DNA of 64,000 nt, taken from positions 1,883,501-1,947,500 of the forward strand of contig NZ_CP106753.1 in the NCBI RefSeq assembly GCF_025642115.1. Reading direction: 5' to 3'. This DNA comes from Chitiniphilus purpureus. GTDB taxonomy: Bacteria; Pseudomonadota; Gammaproteobacteria; Burkholderiales; Chitinibacteraceae. Of this stretch, positions 26,582 to 35,373 are shown piece by piece. Each line of letters starts with the position of its first letter. Position 1 is the first letter of the stretch. The position numbers and the translations under genes are program-made. The notes under the pieces are model-generated. The model was not told the DNA's origin. It worked only from the letters and a program-made list of their open reading frames with translations, and made no database searches.

Positions 26582-27375
26582 GCCTGGGTCTCCTCGCCGC
26601 GTCGGAAGAAGCGGGTGACGCGCGGGTCGGGGTGGTGGTCGCGCAGTTCGGCCGGCTTGCCGACTGCGATGATGCCTTTTTCCTGTTTATCCAGCATCAG
26701 CGCACGGTCGGCAATCGTGAATATGCTGGCCAGTTCGTGCGTGACCACGATGAAGGTCAGCGAGAGTGCGCGCGACAGACGCAGGATCAGCGCATCGAGT
26801 TCGGCCGAGGTGATGGGGTCGAGCCCCGCCGAGGGCTCGTCCAGGAAGATGATGGCCGGATCGAGCGCCAGCGCGCGGGCGATGGCTGCCCGCTTTTGCA
26901 TGCCGCCGGATAGTTCGGACGGCGCGTAGTCGGCATAGGCTTCCAGACCCACTTCGCGCAGCTTGAGCCGGGCAACCAGCTCGCGTGCCGGCAGATCGAG
27001 CGCGGTGTGTTCGGCCAGCGGCAGCATCACGTTTTCCAGCACGCTCATCGAGCCGAACAGCGCGCCGGCCTGGTAGGCGACGCCAAAGGTGGCGAGGATG
27101 CGCCGCCGTGCCTGGCCTTCGGCCGCGGTCAGCTCCCGGCCGGCCAGCCAGATCCGCCCCGATGCCGGGCGCTCCAGCCCGATCAGGTGCTTGAGCAATG
27201 TGGATTTGCCGCAGCCCGAGCCGCCAAGGATGGTCAGCACCTCGCCACGCGGCACTGCGAACGACACGTCGCGCAGCACCACGTTGTCGCCGTAGGCGCA
27301 GGTCAGGTCCTCGACCCGTACCAGCGGTTCGGCGGCTGGCACGGCTGCGGTGGACATGGGGGCGGTGTTGGGCAT
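26578..27375 (-). CDS. MCE-type ABC transporter ATP-binding protein (MlaF-like)
   Basis: A 265-residue ABC ATPase with Walker A GGSGCGKST, signature LSGGMQKRAAIARALALDP and Walker B IIFLDEPSAGLDP. It energises the neighbouring permease. The first residues before VRVEDLTCAYGD are not conserved, so the start could be a few codons later (MSTAAV). Six bases separate it from the permease gene. Confidence 0.93.
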   Translation of the reverse strand: MPNTAPMSTAAVPAAEPLVRVEDLTCAYGDNVVLRDVSFAVPRGEVLTILGGSGCGKSTLLKHLIGLERPASGRIWLAGRELTAAEGQARRRILATFGVAYQAGALFGSMSVLENVMLPLAEHTALDLPARELVARLKLREVGLEAYADYAPSELSGGMQKRAAIARALALDPAIIFLDEPSAGLDPITSAELDALILRLSRALSLTFIVVTHELASIFTIADRALMLDKQEKGIIAVGKPAELRDHHPDPRVTRFFRRGEETQA

Positions 27376-27381
27376 GCCGGC

Positions 27382-28473
27382 TTACCAGTCCAGATAAAAG
27401 AAGGCGACCGCGAACAGGCCGTCGGCCACCACCAGCATCACGATGGCCCGCACGTCCGCGCTGGTGGCCGCCGCCCCGACCGCGCGCGCGCCGCTGCCGG
27501 TGCTCAGCCCGCGCATGCAGCCGATGGCGGCGATGCCGATGCCGAACACGAACGATTTGAAGAGCCCGGTCAGAAAGTCGCTCATGTCGACAAACCCCAT
27601 GATCTGGGTTGCCGAGGTGGCCATCGGAATCCCGAAGCCGGTCAGCACCAGGGCCGCGCCCAGCATGCCGATCAGCTCGGCGAACAGCGTCAGCAGCGGC
27701 ATGGCCAGGGCCACCGCCAGCAGCCGCGGCAGCACCAGGAAGCGCATCGGGTCGAGCCCCAGTGTCACCAGCGCGTCGATCTCCTGGTTGACCTTCATGG
27801 TGCCGATCTCGGCGGCGAACGCCGCGCCGGTGCGCCCGGCAAGCAGCACCGCCGTCATCAGCGGGGCCAGCTCGCGGACCAGCGACAGGCCCACCAGATT
27901 GGCGACGAACAGTTCGGCGCCGAACTGGCGCATCGGAATGGCCGACTGGAACGACAGGATGACGCCGAGCAGGAAGGCGATCAATGCGACGATGGGCAAC
28001 GCGTCCGCACCGGCGCTGGTGGCCACCCGCAGCATTTCGCCCAGGCGCAGCTCGCGTGGGCGGCGCAGCGCCTTGGCCAGTGCCGCGCCGGCCTCGCCGA
28101 TGAATGCAAGCGCTGCATACGCTTCGGCCAGGAAACCCGCGGTCAGGCGTCCCAGCGTGGCGACCAGGCCGGACGGCGGCGGGCGCTGCGGGATGGTCAG
28201 CGGCTTGTCGGGCTCCAGCTCGGCCAGCAGCGGTGCGAACTGTTCGGGTAGGCCGCGCACCTTGCCGCCACGCTGGATCAGATCGAACAGCAGCGCGGCA
28301 CCGGTGCCGTCGCAGTAGGTGACCGCGTCCGCATCGACGGTGGCGCCATGCTGCAGCATGGTACGCGCCTGTGGCCACACCACGGCGCACCCGGCCGCGT
28401 CGAGGCGCCCACCCAGGATCAGCCGCGGCGGGCTGGTTCCGGCATCGACCTCGAGCGTGGCCGCCTCAGTCAT
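27382..28473 (-). CDS. MlaE-family ABC permease with N-terminal STAS domain
   Basis: A 363-residue protein: an N-terminal STAS-like domain (about 1-95) fused to an MlaE permease domain (about 120-360) with five or six hydrophobic helices and the EIGTMKVNQEIDALVTLGLDP signature. In E. coli these are two proteins, MlaB and MlaE. The start MTEAATLEVDAG at 28473 overlaps the flhG stop by four bases (ATGA), tying lipid transport genes to the flagellar regulator operon. Confidence 0.93.
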   Translation of the reverse strand: MTEAATLEVDAGTSPPRLILGGRLDAAGCAVVWPQARTMLQHGATVDADAVTYCDGTGAALLFDLIQRGGKVRGLPEQFAPLLAELEPDKPLTIPQRPPPSGLVATLGRLTAGFLAEAYAALAFIGEAGAALAKALRRPRELRLGEMLRVATSAGADALPIVALIAFLLGVILSFQSAIPMRQFGAELFVANLVGLSLVRELAPLMTAVLLAGRTGAAFAAEIGTMKVNQEIDALVTLGLDPMRFLVLPRLLAVALAMPLLTLFAELIGMLGAALVLTGFGIPMATSATQIMGFVDMSDFLTGLFKSFVFGIGIAAIGCMRGLSTGSGARAVGAAATSADVRAIVMLVVADGLFAVAFFYLDW

Positions 28474-29390
28474 CGCTGCCCCAGCTTGTCGTTGAGGATG
28501 CGGCTTGATTCGACCAGCCGGTAGACAAAATCGGCCGGGCTGTCGGCGCTGTGTGCGGGGCGTCGCCAGCGCAGCATGCTGTCGGCCAGCTGGCGGAAGG
28601 CCATGCTGGCCTCGGCTTCGGGGAATGCGTCGAGCACGGTCTTGCCAAGGCGCGTGGCGCGCTTGAGCTGGTCGTCCTCCGGCACATAGCCGCATAGCCG
28701 TAGCCGGACTGTGTTGCCCAGATACTGCTGCGCCACTTCCCGGATACGCCCGAACACCAGTTCGGCTTCCTGGAGGGTGCGTACCCGGTTGGCCAGCACG
28801 CGGAACTCGCGGCGGGCGTATTCGGTATGCAACAGTTTGATGGTGGCGTAGGCATCAGTGATCGATTCGGCGCGGTTGCTGACAATGATCAGCACGTCAT
28901 CGGCGGCGAGCGACAGGCTGGGCACGCCCGCGCCCGTCGCCGGGCGGGTGTCGAGCAGCAGGAAATCGGCATCGCCGGTCGTGGCTTCGAACTGCGCCGC
29001 CAGCCACTGCTGCTCACGCTCGTTGAGCGAGGCCAGCAACTGCGGACGGGCGGCTACCGGCAGGATGGCAAAACCGGCCGCAGTGGGTAACAGCAATTGT
29101 GCCAGTGCCACCTCGCGCCGCAGTGCATGCTCCAGTCCGTAGCGGACGGTAAGGCGCAGCCGCTGCGCTGCGTTCGTCAGCCCTTCGAATTCGTCGAGCA
29201 GGATCACCGAGCGCTGCCGCTGCGCCAGTGCGGCGGCAAGATTGATCGCCAGGGTGGTGGCGCCGCTGCCGCCACGGCCCCCGTTGAGCCCGACGCTGCG
29301 GCAGCCGGGCCGGGCGATCAGCGCGCGCAGCCCGGCGGCCTGGTCGGACCAGCGCCCGCCGCTCACCGGCGTATCCGGTGCCAGAGGCAC
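28470..29390 (-). CDS. flhG: FlhG-like MinD/ParA-family ATPase with atypical P-loop
   Basis: A 306-residue SIMIBI-class NTPase following flhF with no gap, the position of flhG (fleN), which limits flagellar number. The P-loop reads GGRGGSGATT at residues 37-46. The lysine normally found before Thr is Ala44, and the deviant-Walker lysine at its front is also missing. This resembles the GGxGATT loop of TadZ/CpaE pilus-positioning proteins. Switch motifs LLDEFEG and LLLDTRP are present. ATP hydrolysis may be weak or absent; the assignment rests mainly on context. Confidence 0.82.
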   Translation of the reverse strand: MPLAPDTPVSGGRWSDQAAGLRALIARPGCRSVGLNGGRGGSGATTLAINLAAALAQRQRSVILLDEFEGLTNAAQRLRLTVRYGLEHALRREVALAQLLLPTAAGFAILPVAARPQLLASLNEREQQWLAAQFEATTGDADFLLLDTRPATGAGVPSLSLAADDVLIIVSNRAESITDAYATIKLLHTEYARREFRVLANRVRTLQEAELVFGRIREVAQQYLGNTVRLRLCGYVPEDDQLKRATRLGKTVLDAFPEAEASMAFRQLADSMLRWRRPAHSADSPADFVYRLVESSRILNDKLGQR

Positions 29391-30899
29391 CTAGCCACGC
29401 ACGCCTCCGACGTTGAGCGTGAAATCCAGCGGCGCATCCTGGCTGCCCATGTAGAGCGGATACTCGTCGCGCTTCAGTTGGAATGCGGCGTTGTCCTGCT
29501 GAGTGCGAAAGGCGCGGTCGATCAGGTAGTCCACATGCGCAGCGTGCAGGTCCTCGGGCACGCGCTGGCCGTTGGTGACGAACTGCAGCGCCAGCTTGTG
29601 GCGGATTGCAATGTCCAGGCAACCACCGAGGCTCATGGCTTCGTCCAGCTTGGTCAGGATGCAGCCCGACAGATGGGCGGTCTTGTAGCGCCGCGCCACG
29701 TCGTCGAGCGTCGCCGAGGCGGCATTGGCCGCCAGCAGCAGCACCGTCTGCACGGCGTCGGCGGCGAACAGCCGCAACTGTTCGCCGATGCGCTGGTCAC
29801 GCTGGCCCATGCCCACCGTGTCGATCAGCACCAAGTGCCGGTTGGCCAGGTCGGCCAGCGTCAGCTCAAGATCGGTGTCGTCCTTCACATCGTGCACCGG
29901 CACGCCGATGATGCGGCCGTAGATGCGCAATTGATCCTGTGCGCCGATCCGGTAGCTGTCGGTGGTCAGCAATGCCACCGATTGTGGGCCGTGGGTCAGC
30001 GCGCAGCGCGCGGCCAGCTTGGCCACCGTGGTGGTCTTGCCCACACCGGTGGGCCCGATCAGGGCGTAGATGCCGCCGCGGGCGACCAGATCGTTGCCGC
30101 TGCCCACGGTGGGCAGGTTGTGCGCCAGGGCGGCCTTGACCCAGCGCATGCCGGCATCCAGCGTCAACCCGCCGGGCATCTTGTCGACCAACTGGCGCGA
30201 CAGCGCCGGGCAGAAGCCGGCGGCCAGCAGCTGGCGCAGCGCTTCGAGCTTTTCCGGCGCGTGCTTGGATAGTTCGCCCCAGGCCATGCCGGCGATCTGG
30301 CTTTCCAACAGACCGCGCAGCAACCGGATTTCGCGTGCGATGTCCTCCATCGCTTCGGCGTTGGCCGGTGTGGCAGCCGTCGCGGTCGGCTCGTCGTCGA
30401 AACTGAAGGCGGGCAAGGGGCGCTGCGGCTCGGGCGCCGGAGGGCGGGGTGGTGGCGGACGCGATACCGGTGCGGCGGCAACCGGGGCCGGCTGCGGGGC
30501 GGGTTGCGGAGCACGGGATGGCCGGTTGCTGCGGACCACCAACGGCGCCTCATCGGCCGCCACGTCGTCCAGCGTGGGTTCCTGGTCTTCGTCGGCGATG
30601 GCGTAGGAGCGCGCCAGCGCCCGGTTGATCGGTGCCGCGGGCGCCTCGCCACGCTCGGATTGCGCGCTGTGGATCAGACGGGCGCCATTCTGCGCGGCAC
30701 GAGGGCTGGGCTTGGGCAGGGCTGGCGCTGCGTGGATGCTGGTCAGCGCAGCCACATCGGAGTCGGCCACGGCCATGATCTCCACGCCGCCGCCGGCGAT
30801 CTGCCGATTGGACAGGATGAGCGCATCGGGCCCCAGTTCGTCGCGAACCTGGCGCAGCGCATCCCTAGTGGTGGCCCCGTAGAATTTCTTGACGACCAT
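29391..30899 (-). CDS. flhF: Flagellar biosynthesis GTPase FlhF
   Basis: FlhF is the SRP-type GTPase that sets flagellar pole placement. The 502-residue protein has a basic N terminus (MVVKKFYGATTRDALRQVRDE), a Pro/Arg/Ala-rich linker, and an NG domain with G1 GPTGVGKTTTVAKLAAR, G3 VLIDTVGMGQRD and G4 ILTKLDEA. Start chosen at 30899 by homology; the upstream open frame is unrelated. It abuts flhG, as in most polar flagellates. Confidence 0.95.
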   Translation of the reverse strand: MVVKKFYGATTRDALRQVRDELGPDALILSNRQIAGGGVEIMAVADSDVAALTSIHAAPALPKPSPRAAQNGARLIHSAQSERGEAPAAPINRALARSYAIADEDQEPTLDDVAADEAPLVVRSNRPSRAPQPAPQPAPVAAAPVSRPPPPRPPAPEPQRPLPAFSFDDEPTATAATPANAEAMEDIAREIRLLRGLLESQIAGMAWGELSKHAPEKLEALRQLLAAGFCPALSRQLVDKMPGGLTLDAGMRWVKAALAHNLPTVGSGNDLVARGGIYALIGPTGVGKTTTVAKLAARCALTHGPQSVALLTTDSYRIGAQDQLRIYGRIIGVPVHDVKDDTDLELTLADLANRHLVLIDTVGMGQRDQRIGEQLRLFAADAVQTVLLLAANAASATLDDVARRYKTAHLSGCILTKLDEAMSLGGCLDIAIRHKLALQFVTNGQRVPEDLHAAHVDYLIDRAFRTQQDNAAFQLKRDEYPLYMGSQDAPLDFTLNVGGVRG

Positions 30900-31078
30900 T
30901 GGTCCAGTCTGATGTGCGAACCGCCGTATTATCCTCACGTCGTCAGGATTGTACAAACTTGGCGACAACGCCATGCGGTGGTTGTCGCGCCGGGCGCGCA
31001 GCCGGCAAAATGCCACGCCGTTGCACGACCGGCGCCCTTCCTGTCATGCCGGCTTCTCCCACGGTCTCTTCTCGATCC

Positions 31079-31732
31079 ATGTTCCGCTACGCGCCGCCCC
31101 CCGAAACCGCCTGGCTGCCGGTGCACGCCGATGACTGCCTGCTGGTGGTCGACAAGCCGCACGGCCTGCTGTCAGTGCCGGGCCGGGGCGCGGAGCGCGC
31201 CGACTCGATGGCGCGCCGGGTGCAGGCCCGCCATCCCGATGCGCTGATCGTGCATCGGCTCGATATGGATACCTCCGGGCTGATGGTGTTCGGCCGCGGC
31301 ATGGCGATGCAGCGCGCACTCAGCATGGCGTTTGAGGCACGGCAGGTGGACAAGCGCTATGTGGCGCTGGTCGATGGCCGCCTGGAAGGGGAGGGTGAGG
31401 TGGCATTGCCGCTGAGCGCGGACTGGCCGAACCGGCCGCGGCAGAAAGTGGATGTCGAGCAAGGCAAGCCCTCGCTGACGCGCTACCTGGCACTGGACTA
31501 CGATGCGGTGCTTGATGCCACCCGGGTGGCGCTGACTCCGGTGACCGGGCGCTCGCATCAGTTGCGCCTGCACCTGCAGGTCATCGGCCATCCCATCCTG
31601 GGCGATCCGTTCTATGCCACGCCCGCCGCGCATGCCAAGGCCCCGCGTCTGTTGCTGCATGCCGATACGCTGGCGTTGCCGCATCCCCTCAATGGCATGC
31701 CGATGCGCTGGCACTGCCCGGCGCCGTTCTGA
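31079..31732 (+). CDS. rluA: RluA-family pseudouridine synthase
   Basis: A 217-residue pseudouridine synthase without S4 domain, the same size as E. coli RluA (219), which modifies 23S U746 and tRNA U32. The catalytic motif is IVHRLDMDTSGLMVFGR with the nucleophilic Asp, and the C-terminal GRSHQLRLHLQ motif is present. It lies on the plus strand between the minus-strand flhA and flhF genes. The RluA rather than RluC/D call comes from the length and MDTSG motif. Confidence 0.9.
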   Translation: MFRYAPPPETAWLPVHADDCLLVVDKPHGLLSVPGRGAERADSMARRVQARHPDALIVHRLDMDTSGLMVFGRGMAMQRALSMAFEARQVDKRYVALVDGRLEGEGEVALPLSADWPNRPRQKVDVEQGKPSLTRYLALDYDAVLDATRVALTPVTGRSHQLRLHLQVIGHPILGDPFYATPAAHAKAPRLLLHADTLALPHPLNGMPMRWHCPAPF

Positions 31733-31972
31733 ACGGGCCTGCGCCGACCTTGGGAAAGCCACAGGCGCAGGAAGCAGGCGCCACACTGACCCCGGTGCAC
31801 CATGGTTCCAGTCGTATTCGCACATTGTTGCCGGCGGTGGCGTGGGCGGCCTGGCAATGGGCGATCGGCATGCGGGGCGCTGTGGCCCGGCGTGCCGGCC
31901 GGACCCAGCCAACCTTGGCCGGGGCGCCTGCCGCTGCTGTTGCGGCAGGCCGTCCTGCGCCTTCGCGAAACG

Positions 31973-34060
31973 CTACGCTGTGCCGAGGACGCCGACGATG
32001 CGGATGGTCTTGTTGTCGGGGATCTCGGTGTGCGAGATCACCCGCAGCCCCGGGATCGAGCGGCGCAGGAAGCGACTCAGCATCGGCCGCAGCGGTGCAG
32101 GGGTGATCAGGACCGTGTTGAGTCCTTGTGCTTCCAGGTTCTCGGTCAACTGCGAGGCTTGCTTGAGCAGACGTTCCGCCAGGCCCGGTTCCAACCCGCC
32201 TGGTGTGCGCCCGCTCGCGGCGCCCAGCAGGATGTTTTCGAGCTGTGGTTCGAGCGCCACCACCGGCAGTTCCTGCTCGCCAGGGAAGAGCTGGTGGATG
32301 ATGGCGCGCCCGAGCGCCACGCGCACCGCCGCGGTCAGCTCGTCCAGGTCCTGGGTGCGGCTGTGATGCTCGCCCAGCGTTTCGAGGATGGTGCGCAGGT
32401 CGCGGATATGCATGCCCTCGTCCAACAGGTTCTGCAGCACTTTCTGCAGCACACCGACCGGCACGCTCTTGGGCACCAGGTCCTCGACCAGCTTGGGCGC
32501 TTCCTTGGCAAAATGGTCGAGCAGCTGCTGTACTTCCTCGCGCCCGAGCAGTTCGGCCGCATGGCTTTGCAGGGTATTGGAGATATGGGTGCCGACCACG
32601 GTGGAGGTATCGACCACCGTATAGCCCATCGCCTGTGCCTGATCGCGCAGACTGGCGTCGATCCAGGTGGCAGGCAGGCCGAAGGTCGGATCCTTGGTCG
32701 GGGTCCCGGCAAGCGAGCCCGCCGCGTTGCCCGGGTTGATGGCCAGCCATTGTCCGGCATACGCCTCGCCGATTCCGACATCGACCCCCTTGAGCAGGAT
32801 CCGGTACTGGTTGGGCTTGAGCTCCAGGTTGTCGCGGATATGCACTGCCGGCATCAGGAAGCCCAGCTCCTGCGCCAGTTTCTTGCGGATGCCGCGGATG
32901 CGGCGCAGCAGTTCGCCATCCTGATTGCGGTCGACCAGCGGGATCAGCCGGTAGCCCACTTCCAGCCCGACCGGGTCGACCGGCTGCACGTCGGCCCAGC
33001 TGACCTCCTGCAGCGGCTGCTCGGCGCCGGGCGGCGGCGCGCCGGGTGGTGCGGCGCCCGCCGGACCGCTTGGCGCGGACGGCGCACCGTCACGCGCGCG
33101 CGTGCGCCGCTCCACGTACCACGCCAGGGAGGCCGTCGCGACAGCGATCAGCAGGAAGGCAAAATGCGGCATGCCCGGGATCAGCCCGAGTATCGCCATC
33201 ACCCCCGACGAGATGTACAGCACCTGCGGGCGGGCGAACATCTGGTCGAGGATCTGCTCGGAGATATCGCGATCGGTGCCCACGCGCGAGACCACGATGC
33301 CGGCCGCAACCGAGATCACCAGGCCCGGGATCTGCGCGACGAGGCCGTCGCCGATGGTCAGCAGCGTGTAGGTGCGGCCAGCGTCGGCGAAGGCCATGTC
33401 GTGCTGCGCCATCCCGACGATCAGTCCGCCGACGATGTTGATCACCATGATCAGGATGCCGGCCACCGCATCGCCGCGCACGAACTTGGATGCACCGTCC
33501 ATCGAGCCGAAGAAGTCCGCTTCCTGCGCGATGACGGTGCGGCGCTCGCGCGCCGTTTCCTCGCCGATCAGCCCGGCGTTGAGATCGGCATCGATTGCCA
33601 TCTGCTTGCCGGGCATCGCGTCCAGTGTGAAGCGGGCGCTGACTTCGGCGATACGGCCGGCACCCTTGGTGATGACCACGAAATTGATGATGGTCAGGAT
33701 GATGAACGCGACGATGCCGACCGTCAGGTTATCGCCGATCAGCACATGGCCGAACGCTTCGATCACCTTGCCCGCGGCATCGCCGCCGGTATGGCCTTCG
33801 GTGAGCACGAGCTTGGTCGAGGCGACGTTCAGCGACAGCCGCAGCAGCGTGGTGAACAGCAGCACCGTGGGAAAGGACGAAAACTCCAGCGGCTCGCGGG
33901 TATACAGGCTGACCATCAGCACCATGATGGACAGCACGATGTTGAAGGTGAAGAACAGGTCGAGCACGACGGCCGGCAACGGCAGGATCATCATGCCGAG
34001 CACCATCAGCACCAGGATCGGGCCGGCGAGCCTCGTATAGTTGAAATTACGCCACATCAC
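31973..34060 (-). CDS. flhA: Flagellar export apparatus protein FlhA
   Basis: A 695-residue FlhA with about eight N-terminal membrane helices (to about residue 320) including the FHIPEP-family signature region (NFVVITKGAGRIAEVSARFTLDAMPGKQM, split here by its conserved residues) and a cytoplasmic docking domain. A ring of FlhA binds chaperone-substrate complexes. The 68-base gap to flhB upstream is on the same strand. The start could be the first or second of two adjacent ATG codons. Confidence 0.96.
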   Translation of the reverse strand: MMWRNFNYTRLAGPILVLMVLGMMILPLPAVVLDLFFTFNIVLSIMVLMVSLYTREPLEFSSFPTVLLFTTLLRLSLNVASTKLVLTEGHTGGDAAGKVIEAFGHVLIGDNLTVGIVAFIILTIINFVVITKGAGRIAEVSARFTLDAMPGKQMAIDADLNAGLIGEETARERRTVIAQEADFFGSMDGASKFVRGDAVAGILIMVINIVGGLIVGMAQHDMAFADAGRTYTLLTIGDGLVAQIPGLVISVAAGIVVSRVGTDRDISEQILDQMFARPQVLYISSGVMAILGLIPGMPHFAFLLIAVATASLAWYVERRTRARDGAPSAPSGPAGAAPPGAPPPGAEQPLQEVSWADVQPVDPVGLEVGYRLIPLVDRNQDGELLRRIRGIRKKLAQELGFLMPAVHIRDNLELKPNQYRILLKGVDVGIGEAYAGQWLAINPGNAAGSLAGTPTKDPTFGLPATWIDASLRDQAQAMGYTVVDTSTVVGTHISNTLQSHAAELLGREEVQQLLDHFAKEAPKLVEDLVPKSVPVGVLQKVLQNLLDEGMHIRDLRTILETLGEHHSRTQDLDELTAAVRVALGRAIIHQLFPGEQELPVVALEPQLENILLGAASGRTPGGLEPGLAERLLKQASQLTENLEAQGLNTVLITPAPLRPMLSRFLRRSIPGLRVISHTEIPDNKTIRIVGVLGTA

Positions 34061-34128
34061 TGTTCTCTGTTATGCCGTGACGGCTGGCCGATTGTAACCA
34101 AAATGCTCCGGCGCGGTGGCGGGCGGGC

Positions 34129-35271
34129 TCATGAGGCGTCGATGGCTTGCGGGTCCAGTTCGGCCGGTACCGGCAGGCTGGCGTTGAGCGTGGGTTCCGG
34201 CCCGCCGTGGCGCTGGAATTCGCGCAGCTGATAGATGTAGGCGAGCACTTCGGCCGCCGCGGTGTAGAGCGCCGCGGGGATTTCCTCGCCCAGTTCGGCG
34301 TGGTGGTACAGGGCGCGGGCAAACGGGGGCGTGCGTACCACGGCCACCTTGTGTTCACGCCCCAGTTCGATGATGCGCTCGGCCAGCAGGTAGGCGCCTT
34401 TGGCCACCACGGTGGGTGCGCGCATCTTGTCGGTATATTGCAGTGCCACCGCATAGTGGGTCGGGTTGGTGACGATCACGTCGGCCTTGGGGATGTTGGC
34501 CATCATCCGCTTGCGTGCCGCCTCGCGCTGCAGCTGCCGGATGCGGCCCTTGATGTGCGGATCGCCCTCGGATTCCTTGTTTTCGCGCTTGACCTCCTCC
34601 TTGCTCATGCGCAGGCCCTTGTAGTAGTCCCACAACTGGTAGGGCACGTCGATCAGCGGGATCAGCGCCATGCCGCCCACCACCAGCAGCAGCGTATAGC
34701 GGCTCATCTGCCACAGATAGGCAAAGCCACTGTCCTGGGGCATGGCGATCAATTGCACGAACTGGTCCTTCTCGCTCCAGAGTGCGTATGCCGCCACGCC
34801 GCCGATCAACACCGACTTCAGGATGGCCTTGAGCATTTCGACCAGGCTGCGCACCGAGAACATCCGCGTGATCCCGGTCAACGGATTCATCCGGCTGAAG
34901 TTGGGGGTGAGCGGTTCGAAACTGAGCAGCCAGCCACCGATCAGCAGTGGGGTGAGGGTGGCGGCGAGCGCACAGGCGAAGAAGATGGGCAGGCAGGCGC
35001 GCAACGCCTGGCCGGTCGCCTGGGTGAAATGCAGCATCATCTGCTCGGGCGTGTGGAGCATGCCGCGATCGAACGTCAGTTCGGTCAGGAAGATCTGCCG
35101 GAGCACATCGAACAATTCGGGGCCCAGCATCAGCAGGGCGATCAGCCCGGTCAGCAGCACGGCAAAGGTGGACAATTCTTGCGAGCGCGGAATCTGCCCC
35201 CGCTTGCGCGCCTCGTCTAGGCGCCGCGGCGTCGCGGATTCGGTTTTGTCCTCGTCGGAATCTTCTGCCAT
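34129..35271 (-). CDS. flhB: Flagellar export switch protein FlhB
   Basis: A 380-residue FlhB: charged N terminus (DEDKTESATPRRLDEARKRG), four membrane helices and the autocleavage motif in TNPTHYAVAL within the cytoplasmic domain. Self-cleavage at NPTH switches export from hook to filament proteins. It diverges from fliK, whose product signals this switch, across a 102-base spacer. Confidence 0.97.
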   Translation of the reverse strand: MAEDSDEDKTESATPRRLDEARKRGQIPRSQELSTFAVLLTGLIALLMLGPELFDVLRQIFLTELTFDRGMLHTPEQMMLHFTQATGQALRACLPIFFACALAATLTPLLIGGWLLSFEPLTPNFSRMNPLTGITRMFSVRSLVEMLKAILKSVLIGGVAAYALWSEKDQFVQLIAMPQDSGFAYLWQMSRYTLLLVVGGMALIPLIDVPYQLWDYYKGLRMSKEEVKRENKESEGDPHIKGRIRQLQREAARKRMMANIPKADVIVTNPTHYAVALQYTDKMRAPTVVAKGAYLLAERIIELGREHKVAVVRTPPFARALYHHAELGEEIPAALYTAAAEVLAYIYQLREFQRHGGPEPTLNASLPVPAELDPQAIDAS

Positions 35272-35314
35272 GGATGCGCCGCGTGGAAGGGTGCTCCGAG
35301 TCTAGCATGCCGGC

Positions 35315-35330
35315 TGGCATCGGATTTGCT
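35315..35330 (+). promoter_or_regulatory. Sigma-54 promoter of the fliK operon
   Basis: TGGCATCGGATTTGCT differs from the sigma-54 consensus TGGCAC-N5-TTGCT at one base, with the invariant GG and GC exactly 12 bases apart. It lies 43 bases before the fliK start and points towards the fliK-fliR genes. Sigma-54 control of class II/III flagellar genes is established in polar flagellates. Confidence 0.75.
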
Positions 35331-35373
35331 TCGAGGCGGGGCGAGCGCTTCGCCTACCAGCCAGGACCGAGCC

